From NCBI GenBank assembly GCA_027068235.1, contig JAMOUE010000054.1, positions 1 to 16,058 of the forward strand: DNA of 16,058 nucleotides, read 5' to 3'. A program made the translations under genes and the position numbers. Of the stretch, positions 13,737 to 16,058 are shown one piece after another. The number at the start of each line of letters is the position of its first letter. Positions within the stretch are counted from its first letter, which is position 1. The notes beneath the pieces were generated by a model. The model worked only from the letters and a program-made list of their open reading frames with translations. It did not search any database and was not told the origin of the DNA. The DNA comes from Deltaproteobacteria bacterium. GTDB lineage: Bacteria > Desulfobacterota > Dissulfuribacteria > Dissulfuribacterales > QOAL01.

Positions 13737-15713
13737 ATGAAGAAATTTTTTATTTTGTTTTTTCTTATAATCCCAACAATTGCTTGGGCTGATACAAACT
13801 CAACGGTTTTAAGCGATTTAACAATGTTCGATATCAGTTATGGCGTCTATGTAGTAAATGACACTGCTTATGTTGCAACTAGATTGGCTGGTTTAAAAAT
13901 ATTTGATGTATCAGATCCGGCACAACCTAAATTTCTTAGTCAATATAGCAAACAAGACGGCGCATTTGAAAATGTATTTGTATTAAATGGTAAAGCATAT
14001 GTGGCTTGTGGAGTGTCTGGCCTCAAGATAATAGATGTGTCAGACAAATATAATCCCACACTCCTTGGCACATTAGAAATAACTAATGGCAGTGTTGCGA
14101 ATGTCTTTGTAGTGGATGATTACGCATATCTGGCAGCAGGAAAGAAAGGCCTGGTAATTGTTGATGTAAGCACTCCTGAAAATCCAGTTATAAAAAAAGA
14201 GATCGATACAGGTGTACTTTCAAGGGGTATCTTTGTAGTGGATCATAAGGCCTATGTAACAGATCTCAGTGATGGCCTATCCATTATTGATGTAACTAAT
14301 CCAACCAGCGCTTCTCCTAAGTTAACCAAATTTGACACCAATGGTACTGCAAACGATATATTTGTCGTTGGCGATACAGCTTATATAGCAAACGGAGCTA
14401 AAGGACTTTCTATCTTAGATGTTTCTGATCCAACAACTCCTAAAAAAAAGGCAACATTAAATACTGGACAATTTTATAACAATATTCATCTAGATGGTAA
14501 TTACGCATTTTTAGTAACTAAATATGATAATGCCAATGAAAACCAGATGGTAATCGTTGATGTTTCAAATCCGGAAAATCCGCAAGTCAAGGGGCAATGG
14601 ACCAGTGATCGCAGAATATTTAACCTTTATGTCAAAAATGACATAGCTCATCTTGCAGATGATATGGGACTAACCATTTTGGATGTATTCGATGTTAATA
14701 ATCCAAAAATTAAGGCACAAGCCATTACAAAGGGATTAGGTAATGACATATATAAATTAAATAAATATGTTTATATTGCAGGCAGAGAAGCAGGACTTGG
14801 AATTGTAGATGTCTCAAATCCTAAAAATCCTAAAGTTATAGGTGGCTCTGGCACTTCAGGCACAGTTTTTGGGGTATATGTCAAAAATAATCTGGCGTAT
14901 GTGGCCGCTTCAGATACTGGGCTAAAAATAATAGATGTTTCAAATCCACGCCTCCCAAGGCTACAAGGAAAACTAGATTTAGTAGGAACAGCCTATGAAA
15001 TATATGTATCAGATAATATTGCATACATAGCAGCTCTTAACAATGGTATTCAAATAGTAAATGTTTCAAGCCCTACTTCTCCACAATTCATCACTTCAGT
15101 AAATACTCTAGGAAGTGCATTAGATGTGCAAGTTGTGAACAATATAGCCTATATCGCTGATGGAAATGCAGGGCTTACTATAGTTAATGTCTCTGACCCT
15201 CAAAATCCAGCAATGCTGACAAATCTCAGTCTCAATGGAACCGCTTTTGGACTCAGCGTAGATCCAAATACAAATAGGGCATATGTGGCTGTTGGCGTCG
15301 CCGGCGTGGCAGTAGTGGATGTTACAAATCCAGGATCACCTTCTATTGTTCAATATTTAGCAGGACGATTCATGGATGTATATGTGGCTAACAATCATCC
15401 ATACGCAGCCGAGTATCCTCCAGTATCAGGACTTGTAGTTGAGGGTAACATTGCATATATGGCAACAGTTTATGGATTAAGAATCCAAACTGTAGAAAGC
15501 TGCCTTAAAATGCTTGGTGATGTCAATGGTGATAACAATATAAATATAGTAGATGCACTATTTGTAGCGAGGTATTCTGTTAACCTACCAGTAACTAACT
15601 TTTGCAGTTTAGCAGCTGACGTAAATTGTGATGGGAATATAAATATTATAGATGCGCTACTTATTGCCAGAAAATCCGTTGGACTTCCGGTACCTACTTG
15701 GTGTGGCAATTAA
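13737..15713 (+). CDS. Secreted LVIVD-repeat protein with C-terminal dockerin-like module
   Basis: This 658-residue protein has a signal peptide (MKKFFILFFLIIPTIAWA, cleavage after residue 18). It then has about twelve tandem repeats of roughly 42 residues. Each repeat carries a strand with 'AYVA' and a signature of the form GL-K/T/S-I-V/I-DVS-D/N-P, for example at 52-61, 95-103, 138-147, 180-189, 223-232, 271-279, 353-362, 395-403, 437-446, 479-488 and 523-532; a degenerate copy ends near 585. These LVIVD repeats are expected to fold as beta-propeller blades. Residues about 592-652 are a type I dockerin-like pair of calcium loops: DVNGDNNINIVD (595-606) and DVNCDGNINIID (628-639), each followed by ALxxAR. 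Cysteines at 589, 623, 631 and 656 flank this module. GAGAGGGAA lies just upstream of the ATG. The gene is visibly more AT-rich than its neighbours and on the opposite strand. No cohesin partner is in the window; function is unknown, probably extracellular or cell-surface binding. Confidence 0.9.
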   Translation: MKKFFILFFLIIPTIAWADTNSTVLSDLTMFDISYGVYVVNDTAYVATRLAGLKIFDVSDPAQPKFLSQYSKQDGAFENVFVLNGKAYVACGVSGLKIIDVSDKYNPTLLGTLEITNGSVANVFVVDDYAYLAAGKKGLVIVDVSTPENPVIKKEIDTGVLSRGIFVVDHKAYVTDLSDGLSIIDVTNPTSASPKLTKFDTNGTANDIFVVGDTAYIANGAKGLSILDVSDPTTPKKKATLNTGQFYNNIHLDGNYAFLVTKYDNANENQMVIVDVSNPENPQVKGQWTSDRRIFNLYVKNDIAHLADDMGLTILDVFDVNNPKIKAQAITKGLGNDIYKLNKYVYIAGREAGLGIVDVSNPKNPKVIGGSGTSGTVFGVYVKNNLAYVAASDTGLKIIDVSNPRLPRLQGKLDLVGTAYEIYVSDNIAYIAALNNGIQIVNVSSPTSPQFITSVNTLGSALDVQVVNNIAYIADGNAGLTIVNVSDPQNPAMLTNLSLNGTAFGLSVDPNTNRAYVAVGVAGVAVVDVTNPGSPSIVQYLAGRFMDVYVANNHPYAAEYPPVSGLVVEGNIAYMATVYGLRIQTVESCLKMLGDVNGDNNINIVDALFVARYSVNLPVTNFCSLAADVNCDGNINIIDALLIARKSVGLPVPTWCGN

Positions 15714-15739
15714 GAAGACGATATAAGCATTCTCAACAA

Positions 15740-15765
15740 CTCTTTATTACTAGAGAGCCTTTTTT
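15740..15765 (+). terminator. Weak intrinsic terminator candidate
   Basis: CTCTTT (15740-15745) can pair with AGAGAG (15752-15757), with one G-U pair and a six-base loop. CC and a run of six T follow at 15760-15765. The stem is short and AT-rich, so efficiency is doubtful, but it lies 27 bp after the stop of the repeat-protein gene. Confidence 0.35.
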
Positions 15766-15816
15766 ATTATGACCTGAGCGTCATTGGAGGCCTAGAAGGG
15801 TCAGATACGATCATCC

Positions 15817-15917
15817 CGTCATTGCGAGGCGGTCAACCGCTGTGAGCAATCTCCAACTACCATGCCCCTTCGGTGGAGATTGCTTCGTCGGTGCATTCGC
15901 ACCTCCTCGCAATGACA
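15817..15917. repeat. Nested palindromic dispersed-repeat element
   Basis: The outer arms are GTCATTGCGAGG (15818-15829) and its exact complement CCTCGCAATGAC (15905-15916). Inner arms are AGCAATCTCCA (15845-15855) and TGGAGATTGCT (15874-15884). The whole unit of about 100 bp can fold into a two-tiered hairpin. Such CGTCATTGCGAGG palindromes are common dispersed intergenic repeats in several Gram-negative lineages, resembling REP/MITE-like elements. A degenerate extra arm, CGTCATTGGAGGC, lies at 15779-15791. It contains no gene. Confidence 0.75.
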
Positions 15918-15958
15918 GCAATCAAGTTGTCATTTCTTTTACGCTCCCAGTAATATTG

Positions 15959-16040
15959 GAACTTCTGGGTTATACTTGCTTTCTAGCTCAAAATTACTTA
16001 TTTAACATGCATGTTAAATCAGCAAGTAGCCCAGAAGTTC
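15959..16040. repeat. Long imperfect inverted repeat enclosing a 20-bp palindrome
   Basis: The left arm at 15959-15980 begins GAACTTCTGGG and ends TACTTGCT. The right arm at 16021-16040 is its complement, with one G-T pair and a two-base bulge. Between them, ATTTAACATGCATGTTAAAT (16000-16019) is a perfect palindrome. No T tract follows on either strand, so it is not an obvious terminator. It could be the end of a mobile element, a regulatory site of a gene beyond the window, or a second intergenic repeat type. Confidence 0.6.
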
Positions 16041-16058
16041 TATAAAACAGCAGATCTT

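Noticed and set aside
13737..15500. Tandem repeats read as a CRISPR-like or satellite array
   Set aside because: The periodicity of about 126 bases is the coding of LVIVD protein repeats; nucleotide identity between units is low and there are no constant repeats with spacers.
15842..16045. Plus-strand open frame of 67 codons after the dockerin gene
   Set aside because: It lies across two palindromic repeats and is explained by them; no ribosome-binding site or family resemblance.

Overview
The window looks like a chromosomal segment of a Gram-negative, double-membraned bacterium. It encodes a TolC-type outer-membrane channel, an RND tripartite pump, a periplasm-spanning MCE protein and a periplasm-targeted lipoprotein adaptor. 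By eye the base composition is moderate (low to mid 40s % GC), and a short palindromic repeat of the GTCATTGCGAGG type is present. A dockerin-tailed beta-propeller protein also occurs. Together these suggest a Desulfobacterota-like (former deltaproteobacterial) or related anaerobe, but no rRNA or marker gene fixes the taxon.

Layout. Eight genes lie on the minus strand and are read from about 13.2 kb down to 0.2 kb. They form two closely packed blocks separated by a 158-bp gap. Block 1 (13222 to 6577) is a complete RND efflux operon: lipoprotein membrane-fusion protein, AcrB-like inner-membrane pump, and a TolC-family channel. The channel carries an extra N-terminal domain resembling periplasmic ABC-transporter substrate-binding proteins. 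Block 2 (6418 to 234) holds a NhaA Na+/H+ antiporter, a six-helix K+-channel-like protein, two PqiA/LetA half-proteins and a seven-MCE-domain LetB-like protein. Intergenic distances are overlaps or at most about 50 bp, so block 2 is probably one transcript. The two PqiA genes are in the order and polarity of the N- and C-terminal halves of LetA, so they read as a split LetA. With the LetB-like tube they would form a lipid-trafficking bridge from inner to outer membrane.

A 514-bp divergent intergenic region (13223-13736) carries candidate minus-strand promoters for the efflux operon and a small inverted repeat that could be an operator. To its right, on the plus strand, is a visibly more AT-rich gene for a secreted 658-residue protein with about twelve LVIVD-type repeats and a C-terminal type I dockerin-like module. 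The last 345 bp contain a weak terminator candidate, a nested palindromic dispersed repeat, and a long imperfect hairpin enclosing a perfect 20-bp palindrome near the window end.

Functionally the window is an envelope-stress and homeostasis region: multidrug or solvent export, ion and pH homeostasis, and outer-membrane lipid transport. The most unusual items are the substrate-binding-protein/TolC fusion and the split LetA with seven-ring LetB packaged with cation transporters. No tRNA, rRNA, CRISPR array, transposase or integrase gene was seen.
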